Assembly: GCA_036346225.1 (NCBI GenBank)
Contig: JARFIW010001670.1
Location: 2,852,001-2,916,000 of the forward strand
Direction of reading: 5' to 3'
Length of the DNA: 64,000 nucleotides
Origin: Platerodrilus igneus
Lineage: Eukaryota > Arthropoda > Insecta > Coleoptera > Lycidae
Shown here piece by piece: positions 1 to 10,439 of this stretch. The notes below the pieces were generated by a model. It was not told the DNA's origin and made no database searches. It worked only from the letters and a program-made list of their open reading frames with translations. A program made the position numbers and the translations under genes. Position 1 is the first letter of the stretch, and each line of letters begins with the position of its first letter.

Positions 1-197
1 ATCGATTTACTTTAGTGTGTTTTCTAAATGCTTACTGGTTCGTATACTTACTATAAATTAAATTAAACCAAATATTGTAATATACCAGACATTCATTTAA
101 ATAGCGTAATCTGTTGTATAGCAGCTGCCTCTTATCAGTATCAGCATTGAACTTTAATATCGTGCTAGTGTATTCATTTTATAAATTGTAGGCTAGG

Positions 198-795
198 ATG
201 GATTCGCGCGTATATTTCGAAACATTTGAACGTACATTTCTTAATAAAATGAGCGATTTCGAAAATAAACTGCTTATTGTATCTTCTAATAATTCCAAAG
301 ACAACAGAGAAGACGGTACATCAATTAGCTTATAAAGTTTGTGCAAGGAATTTTATAGTTTCAAAAATAATATTATTGATTGCATGTCAACAATGAAAAG
401 TTGCCTCGATGGACTGATTGTTGACGTTGGTGAACAAATTGATGCTCTAGAAGCTTACTCACGAAATAATTGCTTGCTGTTTCATGGTATTAAGGAAGAC
501 AACTCCAAGATAGACGTCAATAATATAATAGTTAATTTCGTAAACACTACATCAAAGATACACGATTTTTCGTTGAATAGTATTGATCGGTGTCATCGCC
601 TAGGCACACGAAGGTCCTAGGCATACCTGGACTCAAGACGGCAAAATACATGTTTTTCAAGCAGGAAAAAAATTTCTCATTACCATTATGGAACATCTTA
701 AGGCGGCAGCTCGGGATTCCCGTAAGACTTCGGACAACACGACTAAGCATTACGATACCCGTAGCCAACAACACGGATTACAAAAATCTACATAA
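198..795 (+). pseudogene. LINE ORF1 (RNA-binding, L1-ORF1-like), broken
   Basis: Reading from ATG 198, the frame meets a TAA at 333-335 and then continues as a coiled-coil-like stretch into LEAYSRNNCLLFHGIKE and DRCHRLG. This is the hallmark of the LINE ORF1 family related to the Transposase_22/L1 ORF1 domain, which binds element RNA. After DRCHRLG (about position 600) the frame is lost, probably by a deletion. Another frame resumes near 690 with a basic tail ending at TAA 793-795. Start and end are chosen by frame continuity. The LINE identity is clear; the exact protein boundaries are inferred. Confidence 0.75.
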
Positions 796-822
796 CTAGG
801 TCTTATTACGGTTACATCTATA

Positions 823-888
823 AGGTTATCATAAAGTAAGGGATATATTTTAAATTATGATAACTTTTTAACAAATTAAGTTAATAAC
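823..888. repeat. Left terminal inverted repeat of the Tc1/mariner element
   Basis: The 66 bases match the reverse complement of 2221-2286 with about six mismatches. The outer 31 bases are identical. Confidence 0.88.
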
Positions 889-945
889 AAGAAATAAATG
901 AAATCTAATTGCTTATGAAATGGGATTTAGTATGACCAAAACCGG

Positions 946-2041
946 TTACGGCAATTGCTCAATATGACCTCCATTTTGTTGTTGTAAGATCACCATCCTT
1001 ACCTCCAAATTGTACACAGCATTTCGTAACATTTCTGGTTGAATTGTACCAATTTGCTCCGTAATACTGTCTTTTAATTCTTGTAGCGTAGTTGGTCGTC
1101 TTCTAAACACTAAACTTTTTAAATAACCCCACAGTCACTAATCCGCTGGGTTTAGATCAGGTGATCTTGGTGGCCATGAATTTACGAAATGTCTGCTTAA
1201 CACGCGATCTTGAAAAACGTTGGTTAACAATTCTTTGACTGGTCGAAAAATGTGCGGGGGTGCTCCATCCTGCATAAAAATGATGTTTTCAATTCCGTAG
1301 TGCTCGTTTTGCAGCTGTGGAATAACATAATTTTGTAACATTTGCAAGTATCGTTCACCATTTACAGTTACAGACACGGCTTGTCCATTCTGCATTTCCT
1401 CGTAGAAATACGGACCAATAATAAAATCAGCTGTAAACCGCACCAAACGGTGACTTTCTTGTCATGAAGACCTTTTGAACGATTTGTTGCGGATTTTCTG
1501 CAGACCAGATTCTACAGTTTTGAGTATTGACTCCACCATTCAGAGTAAAATGTGCCTCATCTGTCCATAAAATACGGGATAACCATTCGGGTTCAATTTC
1601 CATCTGAGCCATTACTCGCAAAGAAAAATCGTACGTAGTAGCCAAATCTGCGTCCTTTAATTCAAACAGCATTTTCAGTTTATATGGATACATGTTTAGA
1701 ATTTTGCGTAAAATTTTCCAAACCGTGGTATACGGCATTTGCAATCGCTTGGATATCGCATTTGCACTGCTGATTGCGAGTGAATTGCTTCTGGCTATGT
1801 CTTGATTTTCATAAAGAACCTCTGCAACTTGGACATCACTAATTATTGATCTTCCTGATCTTGGTAAGTCAGTTACAGACCCTGTTCTTTCAAATTTTTG
1901 TATCAAATTGCGGTACGCTTTCATTTGACAGGGTTCCGCTCTCAAACCCATTCTCGTGCGAAATCTTCGTAATCCAGCGGTGTAATTTCTGCCGGATTCA
2001 TAATAGCACTGAACTAAACCAATTCTTGTTTGTAAATCCAT
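946..2041 (-). pseudogene. Tc1/mariner transposase, frameshifted with two adjacent stops
   Basis: The protein starts at MDLQTRIGL (2041) with an HTH region, has the PRSGR linker typical of the family, and ends at a TAA at 946-948. The catalytic aspartates are visible in WTDEAHF, MQDGAPPH and SPDLNPAD. From the second to the third there are 41 residues between them, which is the DD41D arrangement. Two lesions are plain: a frameshift near 1440 just before TADFIIGPYF, and two adjacent stop codons at the position where the family usually has FW, directly before LWGYLK (about 1132-1137). The C-terminus downstream of the stops is otherwise well preserved. The upstream ATG at 2200 is not needed; the residues before MDLQ show no family similarity that I can see. 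Confidence 0.87.
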
Positions 2042-2220
2042 GTTATTACAGTTGAGTCGTTTGAACTCAACGTTTACTTGAGTTTTAATTTCAAAATAAA
2101 ACTTCAAATTGAATAATTTCGTTTTGACACTAGTGTCAACAATTGTTATGACAACGCTTTTGTTTCTCATAGATACGGTAAAATCCCATTCATTAAGCAA
2201 CTAGATTTCGTTTATTTTAT

Positions 2221-2286
2221 GTTACTAACTTAATTTATTAAAAAGTTGTAATGATTTAAAATATATCCCTTACTTTATGATAACCT
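2221..2286. repeat. Right terminal inverted repeat of the Tc1/mariner element
   Basis: Inverted partner of 823-888. It is followed by LINE spacer sequence that continues the region before 823. Confidence 0.88.
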
Positions 2287-2574
2287 AGTATATCGTTATG
2301 GTTGGGTAATATTATCTGATTAAATAATTTTAATTTTTTCTTTTTTCTTTTTTTATTGCATTTTGGATAATAATTATTCATTTATCCTCTATACAGCGTA
2401 TTTGTTCGGGGCCTAAATACTATACGACTCTTGCTTCAATTATGTACCCATTAGGTTTAAGTTTAGTTATGTATTTAGTTGTTTTTCTATGCTTTTGTAT
2501 GATTCCTTGTGTGAGTTGCGGGCGCTTAATCTGTAAACCCTGTTTTATTCTCTCTTTTAACTTTTCCTTTTGCA

Positions 2575-5466
2575 ATGGTTGAATACTTTTCAGACCTTTG
2601 TAGAATCGATGTAGATACCCCAGATGAGGAACCTGATATTCTGTCTCTTCTGCCTAGCGTCCCATCTGCTTCGACTCGTCTACAACAGGCATTACGACGA
2701 CATTCAAGGGCTTTTCATTGCTGTCATGTGAACTCGGAGTCGTTATTAAGCAAATTCGACGATTTTTCTAATGTCTTTGAATTTAGTGGTGCATATTGCA
2801 TTGCTATATCCGAAACTTGGCTCACACCTTCACTCTCAGATACTCTAGTAAATCTGCACGGATATTGTATATTAAGAAATGATAGAACCAAATAACGTGG
2901 CGGTGGAGTAGCTTTATATGTAAGGGAGGACCTATCTGCTAAGTTGATCGCTAGCTCGCAATCTGCATATCATGCTAGTCCCGAATAAATGTTTGTTGTG
3001 ATTTCGTTCATGCATAAGAAAATCCTGATTGGCACTATATATCGTCCACCAAATACTGACTATTTGTCCGACATTGAGGATATTCTATTTCAGTTCATAC
3101 CAGTATATAGTGATATCATTGCACTATGTGATTTCAATATAAATATCACTAAGGACACTTATGACGTTCGGTGTTTACGAAATATTATAAATTCGTGCAA
3201 CTTTAGTTTACGCCTCTTATGCCAACTCACCATCTAATCACTGCCACTCATGAAGTGCATTCAAGTATAGATCATATAATGCTGCTAAAGAAAGAAAAAG
3301 CAATTCAATTTGGCCAGTTCCCCATTCTTGAACTGTCTAAACATGATCTCATATATGTATATTATTCAGCAAAACTACCGAAATTTATTCCAAAATATAA
3401 AACATTCAGAGATTTTAAACATATGGATATTAAACAAATTATAAAGGATGCTCATGAAATACCGTGGAATCAAATTGACTTTTTGCCTAATGTCAACTGC
3501 AAACTACAATCATTTAACTCCTTTGTTACTGACCTCTACAACCTTCATGCTCCAATTAAAATGGTTCGGATTACAAAGCCTAAAGCACCGTGGCTAAACG
3601 ATCAAATACAGGAAATGAGACGTTTAAGAGACGCTGCTGCAGTTCAGTTTCAACGACTACCTACGTTGGAAAATCATTCACGTTATAAGTTATTTCGTAA
3701 TAAAACTAAACAATTAATCCGTAATTCTAAGTTACGGCATTTGTACTCGCTGTCGTCAAATTTAAGTTCTGCCAAAACCTGGAAAGAGTTACAAACGTTG
3801 GGAGTTGGTAAACATTCCACTCGTTCACCAAATGTGTTAAGTTTAAATGAATTAAACGATCACTTTGTAGCTATAATCTGTGCAGACCCGATTCTTATTG
3901 AAAGAAATATTAAAAATATCACTTCGTTAAATTCTCCTGTATATCCTAAATTTTATTTTCAAACTGTAAATAAAGATACTGTCCATAAAGCGTTTAAGCG
4001 CATCAAATCGAGCGCAATAGGGGTCGATGGAATATCTAAATTAATGATTCTATATATACTTCCTAGTCTGATGGAGGCCCTTCTGTCTATTGTAAACTGT
4101 TCGTTCTTAACAAGTACTTTTCCTGAATGCTGGTTCGTCCGTTACCTAAGAAGAACAGTCCTTTATGTCCCTCTGACTTTCCAATTAGTATCCTTCCAAC
4201 CCTCTCTAAATTAATTGAATATATAGCTCTTGATCAACTACTTGACTATTTTCACCCAAATAACCTTTTTGATAAATACCAGTCTGGTTTTCGCAAATTC
4301 CATAGTACCTCTACAGCCTTAATTTGTATAATTGATGATATTAAGCAAGCCATGGGTAAAAAACAGCTTACCGTTCTTGTGCAATTAGACTTTAGCTCAG
4401 ATTTTAGTAATGTTAATTTTGCAATATTACTTGCAAAGTTTAAAATGCTATATAACTTTTCCGATAGCGCTCTTGAATGGTTTAAATCATACCTTAACGG
4501 CCGTGAACAACGTGTTGTCAATGATGAAGGAAATCAATTTTCTAATTGGGCGAATCTACAGGCAAGGGTTCCACAGGGAAATGTGCTTGGTCCTTTTCTG
4601 TTTTCTTTGTATATTCAAGATATTAATAAGGTTCTCAAATTTAGTAAGTACCATTGTTATGCCGACGACATTCAAATATATTGTCACTGTCATCCTAATG
4701 ATTTACTAAATACATTTATCAATATTAATTCTGATCTTGCAAGAATAAAATCGTGGGGAGACGAAAACCAACTAACAATAAATCCTTGTAAATGTGAAGC
4801 AATTGTAATAGGATCTTCCAAATTGTTAGGTAAAACTGACCAATCGATACTCCCGCCTCTGGGTGGGTCGCTAATCAAACTTTGTCCGGTCGTTAAAAGT
4901 CTTGGAGTTGTTATTGACGCGACCCTATCTTGGAAGAACCACACACTATACACATGTCAAAAAGTTTTTGCTTCGCTGCATGGTCTCAATTGAATTAGAC
5001 GATTTTTACCAATTAGCTTAAAAATCAAATTGGTCCAAGCCCTAATCCAACCCATTTTCGATTATGGAGATGTTGTGTATAATAATTTGCCCCAGATTAG
5101 TGGTGATCGTTTGCAAAAAGTTCATAATAGCTGCATTTGCTTTATATTTGATATTAAGCATCATGATCACATCTCACCATTTTTTAAGAAATTATCCTGG
5201 TTGAAGCTGCATAACCAGAGGAAATTACATCAAGCGATAATGTTGTTTAAGTTTTTACGCAGGATTGGTCCAAACTACCTTACTACAAAATTTTCGCCTT
5301 TATCTAACTGCTACTACAACATCAGAGATGATAACCGGTTGAAAATTCCACATCATCGAACTGAAATGTATCATTCCTCTTTTGTGGTTTCCAGTTCTTC
5401 ACTGTGGAACTTGATTCCTGCCATTATAAGAAATTCTATCACAATCTCTAAGTTCCGACAAACGTA
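2575..5466 (+). pseudogene. LINE ORF2: APE endonuclease plus reverse transcriptase, broken
   Basis: The endonuclease is read at 2700-3370. It has the SETWL, GGGVALY and IYRPPN motifs, a GDFN-equivalent changed to CDFN (about 3130), and a SKHDL motif near 3330. The reverse transcriptase follows, with GVDGIS (4023), YQSGFR, QLDFSSDFS, VPQGNVLGP (about 4570) and the catalytic CYADDIQIY (about 4655). The C-terminal region ends with SSLWNLIP (about 5400), common in insect Jockey/CR1-type ORF2. Lesions: stops near 2893, 2985 and 4993, and frameshifts near 3225 and 4130. It would have copied element RNA into DNA at a nicked target. Confidence 0.85.
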
Positions 5467-5816
5467 ACGGGAGTATCTAATATCGCAACAGTAGTTACAT
5501 TTAGGATGCATGGGTTTCGAGATTAAGTGCCTGTTGTTTGATTGAGTGTTTTTGTTATCTCTATGTATGAGCATGGGTGCGAGTGCGCATACGCGCGAGT
5601 ATGTATGTGTACGGCTAAGGAATATTTATTTATTTGTTTAAACACTGTAAAAATGCTTATTTTTATTTTTATTTTTAATATTTTTATTTAGTTTTCTGTC
5701 AATTTTGAAGTAATCTCTAGTTAGGTGTAAGAGTGGACTTCATAGTCCAAATCTCGCTAGAATTACTTCTTGAGTTAATAGTTATTTGCATCAATGCTAT
5801 TTAAATAATAAAGATA

Positions 5817-5846
5817 TACAATACAATACAATACAATACAATACAA
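5817..5846 (+). repeat. 3' simple-repeat tail of the LINE, (ACAAT)n
   Basis: About five ACAAT units directly follow the LINE 3' UTR. Short tandem tails of this type mark the 3' end of many LINEs that lack a poly(A) tail. Confidence 0.75.
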
Positions 5847-6069
5847 TTTTTTTTTTACTAATGTCAATTATAGACAGTAAGCAACGCTCTAAATTACGGC
5901 TATAAGATAAGTATTAAATATATAAATATCTTAGGTAGTTTTTTCACAAGGTAAGTTGATAAATACAAACGTATTACAATTAATAAGATGAAATAATAAC
6001 TTAGACTTTTATACAAAGACCAAATGATCAATTCAAATCGAGCTAGTAATTGAAAGAAGGAAAATATAA

Positions 6070-6143
6070 GGTCTTGGACAGGATTTGAACTGGCATCTCA
6101 GTCTTACCGGAACTTTGCGCTCACCAATTACGCCACTGAGACC
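6070..6143 (-). other. tRNA-like sequence, first tandem unit
   Basis: On the minus strand it starts GGTCTCAGTGGCG and ends with a 3' acceptor strand that pairs with the start. The T-loop region (GGTTCAAATCC-like in the sister copy) is damaged here. The predicted anticodon stem pairs poorly. It is best treated as a tRNA-derived pseudogene, not a working tRNA. Confidence 0.55.
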
Positions 6144-6475
6144 GATGACTATAAATGGGAAATTTACAAATCCATATCGTATACAGCACCATACATAAAC
6201 CTAACTTTCAATTACGTTTAGCATTTTTGTCATTTATATCTGACATTTTCATTATTTTTTTTACTTATGTCAGATATAGACAGGAAGCAACGCTCAAAAT
6301 TTCAGCTATAAGATAAGTATTAAATATATAACAATTTTAGGTAGTTTTTACACAAGGTAAGTTGATAAATGCTAACGTATTACAATTAATAAGATGAAAT
6401 AATAACTTAGACTTTTATGCAAAGCCCAAATAATCATTTCAAATCGAGCTAGTAATTGAAAGAAAGAAAATATAA

Positions 6476-6549
6476 GGTTTTGGACAGGATTTGAACCTGC
6501 ATCTCAGTCTTGCCGGGACTGTGCGTTCACCAATTCCGCCACCGAGACC
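6476..6549 (-). other. tRNA-like sequence, second tandem unit
   Basis: The best preserved copy. The minus strand reads GGTCTCGGTGGCGGAATTGG at the 5' end, with a D-arm/box A, an anticodon stem around loop CCGGCAA and a T-arm with GGTTCAAATCC (box B). A C in place of the invariant U33, and acceptor mismatches, argue against a functional tRNA. The loop would read GGC (Ala-like), while the D-arm looks Leu-like, so I assign no amino acid. Confidence 0.6.
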
Positions 6550-6935
6550 GATGACTATAAATGGGAAATTTACAAATCCAAATCGTGTACAGAACCATAC
6601 ATAAACCTAACTTTCAATTACGTTTAGCATTTTTGTCAATTATATCTGACATTGTCAATTTTGTTTTGACTTATCTCAGATATAGACAGGAACCAACGCT
6701 CAAAATTACGGCTATAAGCCAAGTATTAAAGATATAAATATTTTAGGTAGTCTTTTTACACAAGGTAAGTTGATAAATACTATAGTATTACAGTGAATAA
6801 GATGAAATAATAACTTATACTTTTATGCAAAACCCAAATGATTATTTCAAATCGAGCTATTAATTGAAAGAAGAAAAATATAAGATCTTGGATAGGATTT
6901 GAACCTGCATCTCAGTCTTGCCCGAACTGTGCATT

Positions 6936-7022
6936 TTATCGTACGCCCAATCGTTGGGCGAATAACACAGCATTTTATGACGCCCATCGTAGGGGCTCGT
7001 TGATCCTAATAAAAACATCACA

Positions 7023-7074
<52 letters not shown>

Positions 7075-7725
7075 TTTCAATTGTTTTTGGGAATTTAGGT
7101 CAATACAAATACACGTTACATCAATAAGCTATTTCACATCTTGTCAAGTAATATAATTTAGTTGTTTTTTTCTCCAGACGTTTCAACCTTACACACAGGT
7201 CTATATCAATGGTTACTCTAATAGAAAGTTCATACAATTACATTTACATATTCTTACTGCTACCTTAAAACGAAACACTCACAACCACAATTAATTTTAA
7301 CACACATATTAATTACACATATCAGTAACTAGAATATTTATTAATTCTGTTTGTCAACACTATTTAAAATTATAAACAACTCATGCATATTACACGTTAA
7401 AATATTAATGCTTTTTATAATACCACCAATTTAGAGAAATTTATGTACATATAGGTAGGTTAGTATTGTTCGTCACAAACGTTAAACTAATATTCATTTT
7501 ATTCGAAATGACAGTTATGACTTTAGTAAGATAATCGTATGGTCGTTATCTGTTTTCAGGTTAATTACATTGAAATTTATTTCTTAGATTTAATATTAAT
7601 ACTATATGTAGAGATTATGAATCAATGTTTATTGCTGTGTTTTATTTAATTATATTAGGGTATATTTTACTTAGTCTTTTAATATCAGTCTTTTCATTAA
7701 GTGCAGTAGGGGTTTTTGCTATATA
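6936..7725. other. No gene seen; short palindrome and (AT)n tract
   Basis: The only structures are the perfect inverted repeat CGCCCAA-TCG-TTGGGCG (about 6944-6960), which sits directly after the truncated third tandem unit, and an (AT)n microsatellite at 7026-7068. The rest is AT-rich and has no coding signal that I can see. Part of it may be the 3' UTR of the Penelope-like remnant. Confidence 0.5.
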
Positions 7726-7727
7726 AA

Positions 7728-8405
7728 TCATTTCAAGTACTTCTCGTTTTTTTTTTGGTTTATTTCAGTTTTTATAATTTTTGTTTGCTTAAAATCAAAA
7801 TTATGCTTCGCTGTTGTCACATGCTTAGTAAGTGATGTCTGATTTTTCTTATCATATTTATGACCATTAAGTTGTTTTTCAAGGTATTGTGAGCTTTGTC
7901 CAATATATACATGTTTACAGTTTGTTTGACACGGAATATATAGTGTATTTTTTTTTATTTTTCGGTACTTGATTTTCCAGTTTACTAAATAAATATTCAA
8001 GAATTTACAAATACGTTTTTAAAAATTTTATTAATTAAGTCTTGTGGATAGTTATTATTTTTAAGTGTGCTTTTAGCTTTCTTAATTGCTTCATATCTGA
8101 ATTCCGCGTCTGATAATTCGATTGCTCTATCAGTTGGACCAATTATGACAATTTTTTTTTGAGCTGAAGGATGTTGTGATTAAAAGTTTTTTGTATCTGC
8201 CTGACCACGTTGGTTTTGTATACCATTTCGTTTTCTTTTTGTTTTTATTTCGATATAATGTCAAATCTAGAAAATTAAATTTTTTATTTATTTCGTATTC
8301 AATTGTGAATTGTAATTTGTTGTGGTAATTATTAAAATGGTTTAAAATATGTTCTTCTTTGCTGCAATCCAGTGATTGGATTTGCGGTATACACTTTTTC
8401 TACAT
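7728..8405 (-). pseudogene. Penelope-like element, C-terminal RT end and GIY-YIG endonuclease
   Basis: The open stretch at 7728-8000 encodes a GIY-YIG type nuclease domain. It shows YIPCQTNCKHVYIGQS, then HKYDKKNQTSLTKHV and HNFDF, the signature of canonical Penelope-like retroelements. Upstream on the minus strand (8410 to 8010), broken frames still read FTIEYEINKKFNFLDLTLYR and KWYTKPTWSGRY, the end of the Penelope reverse transcriptase. Frameshifts and a stop separate the two parts. The catalytic RT core is absent, so this is a 5'-truncated, dead copy. GIY-YIG endonucleases of this group make the target nick used for insertion. Confidence 0.85.
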
Positions 8406-9512
8406 ATTGAGAATGTTGGCTACAATTCAATAGTAGTAATCACTGGCTCATCATCACCTGTCATGAAATATTATTATGTTACTATACACAAATCAACATA
8501 ACACCTTTGCACACCTTTTTCCAGAACATACGTACCTTTCATTCCTAACCGACTACAATTACATAGTAAAGACATTTCTTCTTAGTGTTTTTTCACTTTG
8601 TTCATAAGTTGGCCTGGCTTAAAAATTAATTATGCATTTTACTTCTAATAACGCTGTGGTCATGGAATGAATTAGAATCGGCACAGTCCCTCCTATCGAC
8701 ATGAAGCTTACAAATTTATTTCATTCTTAGTTGTAATATCCTATATCTCTAGTACGTAAGTATTTTACGAATTTCAGTTTAATCATATTTTTATGTAGTT
8801 AAAGTTTGTTCTGCCTCGTACCTTGCGATTGAAATTAATAGCTCATAAATTATTCCTGTCCTACTGTTTTCCATATAGTCTCTATTATATTGTGAGGACC
8901 ATGAACTTATTAATAACATTTTCAGGTTTCAAAAAATCTATTCATCAAGTATTTATATAGTGATTTAACTAAACCTAGCAATAAACAGATATATTATGAA
9001 TAGTATGTATGTACATGAACATATTGTAATATGTAGTTTAGTAAGTCTCAAGGATACAGTTTAATGTGCTACTTAAATATTAATGATAAGAATATCTAAT
9101 ATTTTTTAATAAAATATGCAAAATGTCCGAGTTACTTAACGATCTATACTAGTTTCATGAACTAATTACACAGTACAATCGTGTCAGTGTATGTGAATAG
9201 ACGTTAGTACTGTAATTGGATACAAACTAACAGAAGGCTGTAAGTTTTTATAAACTAACAGCTTCGAATTTACGGTGGCTGAATAATAAGCGAGGTAGAT
9301 TAGTGAAATATCATTATTGTGTAATAGTTCCCATCCGCATGCATATCACTTTCAAATATTTTAACAACAGTAGCAGTATGAATACTCTTTATGTACATAC
9401 AACAGTAGACACTGCTGCTGAATTTCCCCATGTTTTTCTTTTAAAATTATATGTTCCATAAAATGAACCTATCCACATTTTAAGAAGCTCGCTGGATTCA
9501 TACAAAAATAGT
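8406..9512. other. AT-rich stretch, no feature recognised
   Basis: No open frame with family similarity, no obvious repeat and no second copy elsewhere in the window. Confidence 0.5.
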
Positions 9513-9527
9513 TGTTTTGACACTTCA

Positions 9528-9825
9528 GGCGGCTCCGTGGCGTAGTGGTATGTGTGTGACTACTACGCCCTAGGTCCCGGGTTCGAATCCCGACACGGTC
9601 GTCCGCTTGAAAAATGTTAGGCGAGCATTTTTCGCAAAAATACACCCTCGTTCGGATGAGAGGTAAAATGGAGGTCCCGTGTGTGAGTGTTGTTACGCAC
9701 GTTAAAGATCCCTACCTTGCTTGGAACAGCAAGGATTCGACAAAATTCAAAATTTTCCAGGTAAAACAAAATCGCTCTTGACCAATGTAGTACCTTCGGG
9801 TGGAGCATTGGAAAATCACATGTAA
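9528..9825 (+). mobile_element. tRNA-derived SINE, copy 1, with 15-bp target duplication
   Basis: This 298-bp element has a tRNA-like head with box A (TGGCGTAGTGG) and box B (GGTTCGAATCC), followed by a unique body (…GATGAGAGGTAAAATGG…). It is flanked by the direct repeat TGTTTTGACACTTCA at 9513-9527 and 9826-9840. A second copy of the same length lies at 49045. The body contains a GATGAGA…GGTCCCGTGTG stretch that resembles a central domain I recall from other invertebrate SINEs; that is recollection, not a search result. Transcription would be by RNA polymerase III from the internal boxes. Confidence 0.9.
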
Positions 9826-10439
9826 TGTTTTGACACTTCATTGGGCATAAGTTAGAAAATCACGCACCTTTCTATACCTAGATCATGCATCACTTTACCT
9901 CAGGCTTACATCTATCCGTTTTTACTAAATTCAATATTGTTATACCCAGGGCCGGATTAAGCTTTTGTGGGGCCTGAGGCTAAAAATTGAAAGGGGCCCT
10001 TTAATTAAACAAAGATATAGTCATAACATTTATTATATTCCACAGTATGGATACTTTCCGAGGTACTTCCTATTATTTAATTATAATTTTACAGTAAAAA
10101 TTCTCAAAATGCTAACAAAATTTTTTACTCGTTTTGTTGCTAACAAAATCTAGTATTATATCGTTGAATGTCAACTGATTCATAACGTCCTTTTCAATAC
10201 ACATTAAAGAAAATGAAGCTAGGCGATTCTCCTGCATGGTTGTCTTATACTTGTTCTTTATGTATGCTAATTTCAATAATGACCGCTCTGATTCCCAATT
10301 AGAAATTGGTATAGCAACATTTCTCTTCCGTTTAAGGGTGCTTCATCTATACCATCGGGAAACTTCTTTTGTCGTTTCGATCTGTCCGTTGGATATAAAA
10401 TGCGGTAATGAGTAGGCTTAGAAAGGTCAATAGGACAAG

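Larger units (their letters stand above)
823..2286 (-). mobile_element. Tc1/mariner element, DD41D-type spacing, inserted in the LINE
   Basis: The element is bounded by ~66-bp terminal inverted repeats (823-888 and 2221-2286) that begin AGGTTATCATAAAGTAAGGG and differ at only about six positions. TA dinucleotides flank the ends, as expected for Tc1/mariner targets, and LINE spacer sequence lies on both sides. The single gene inside runs on the minus strand. It carries a disabled transposase (see 946-2041). Confidence 0.88.
1..5846 (+). mobile_element. Jockey/CR1-group non-LTR retrotransposon (LINE), broken
   Basis: A near full-length LINE with an ORF1 (198-795), an ORF2 with APE-type endonuclease and reverse transcriptase (2575-5466), and a simple-repeat tail of ACAAT units ending at 5846 just after an AATAAA-like stretch. 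The 5' end may lie before base 1, so the first ~197 bases are read as 5' UTR. A Tc1/mariner element interrupts the ORF1-ORF2 spacer at 823-2286. Both ORFs contain stops and frameshifts, so the copy is dead. The Jockey/CR1 assignment rests on the ORF1 type, the YADD reverse transcriptase and the ORF2 C-terminus; the exact clade is not settled. Confidence 0.85.
5850..6935. repeat. Three tandem ~405-bp units carrying a tRNA-like sequence
   Basis: Three head-to-tail copies begin near 5850, 6254 and 6660 with sequence like CTTATGTCAGATATAGACAGG. The third is cut short inside its tRNA-like part at about 6935. On the minus strand each unit holds a ~74-nt tRNA-like sequence with box A and box B. The unit is longer than a plain tRNA gene and is not obviously a coding sequence. 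It may be a tRNA-derived SINE that was tandemly amplified, or a small satellite seeded by a tRNA pseudogene. Confidence 0.75.

Noticed and set aside
6070..6549. Functional tRNA genes
   Set aside because: Acceptor mismatches, an unusual loop base at position 33 and conflicting identity elements argue for tRNA-derived repeats.
9617..9841. Minus-strand frame, also at 49133-49336
   Set aside because: It is the antisense of the SINE body.
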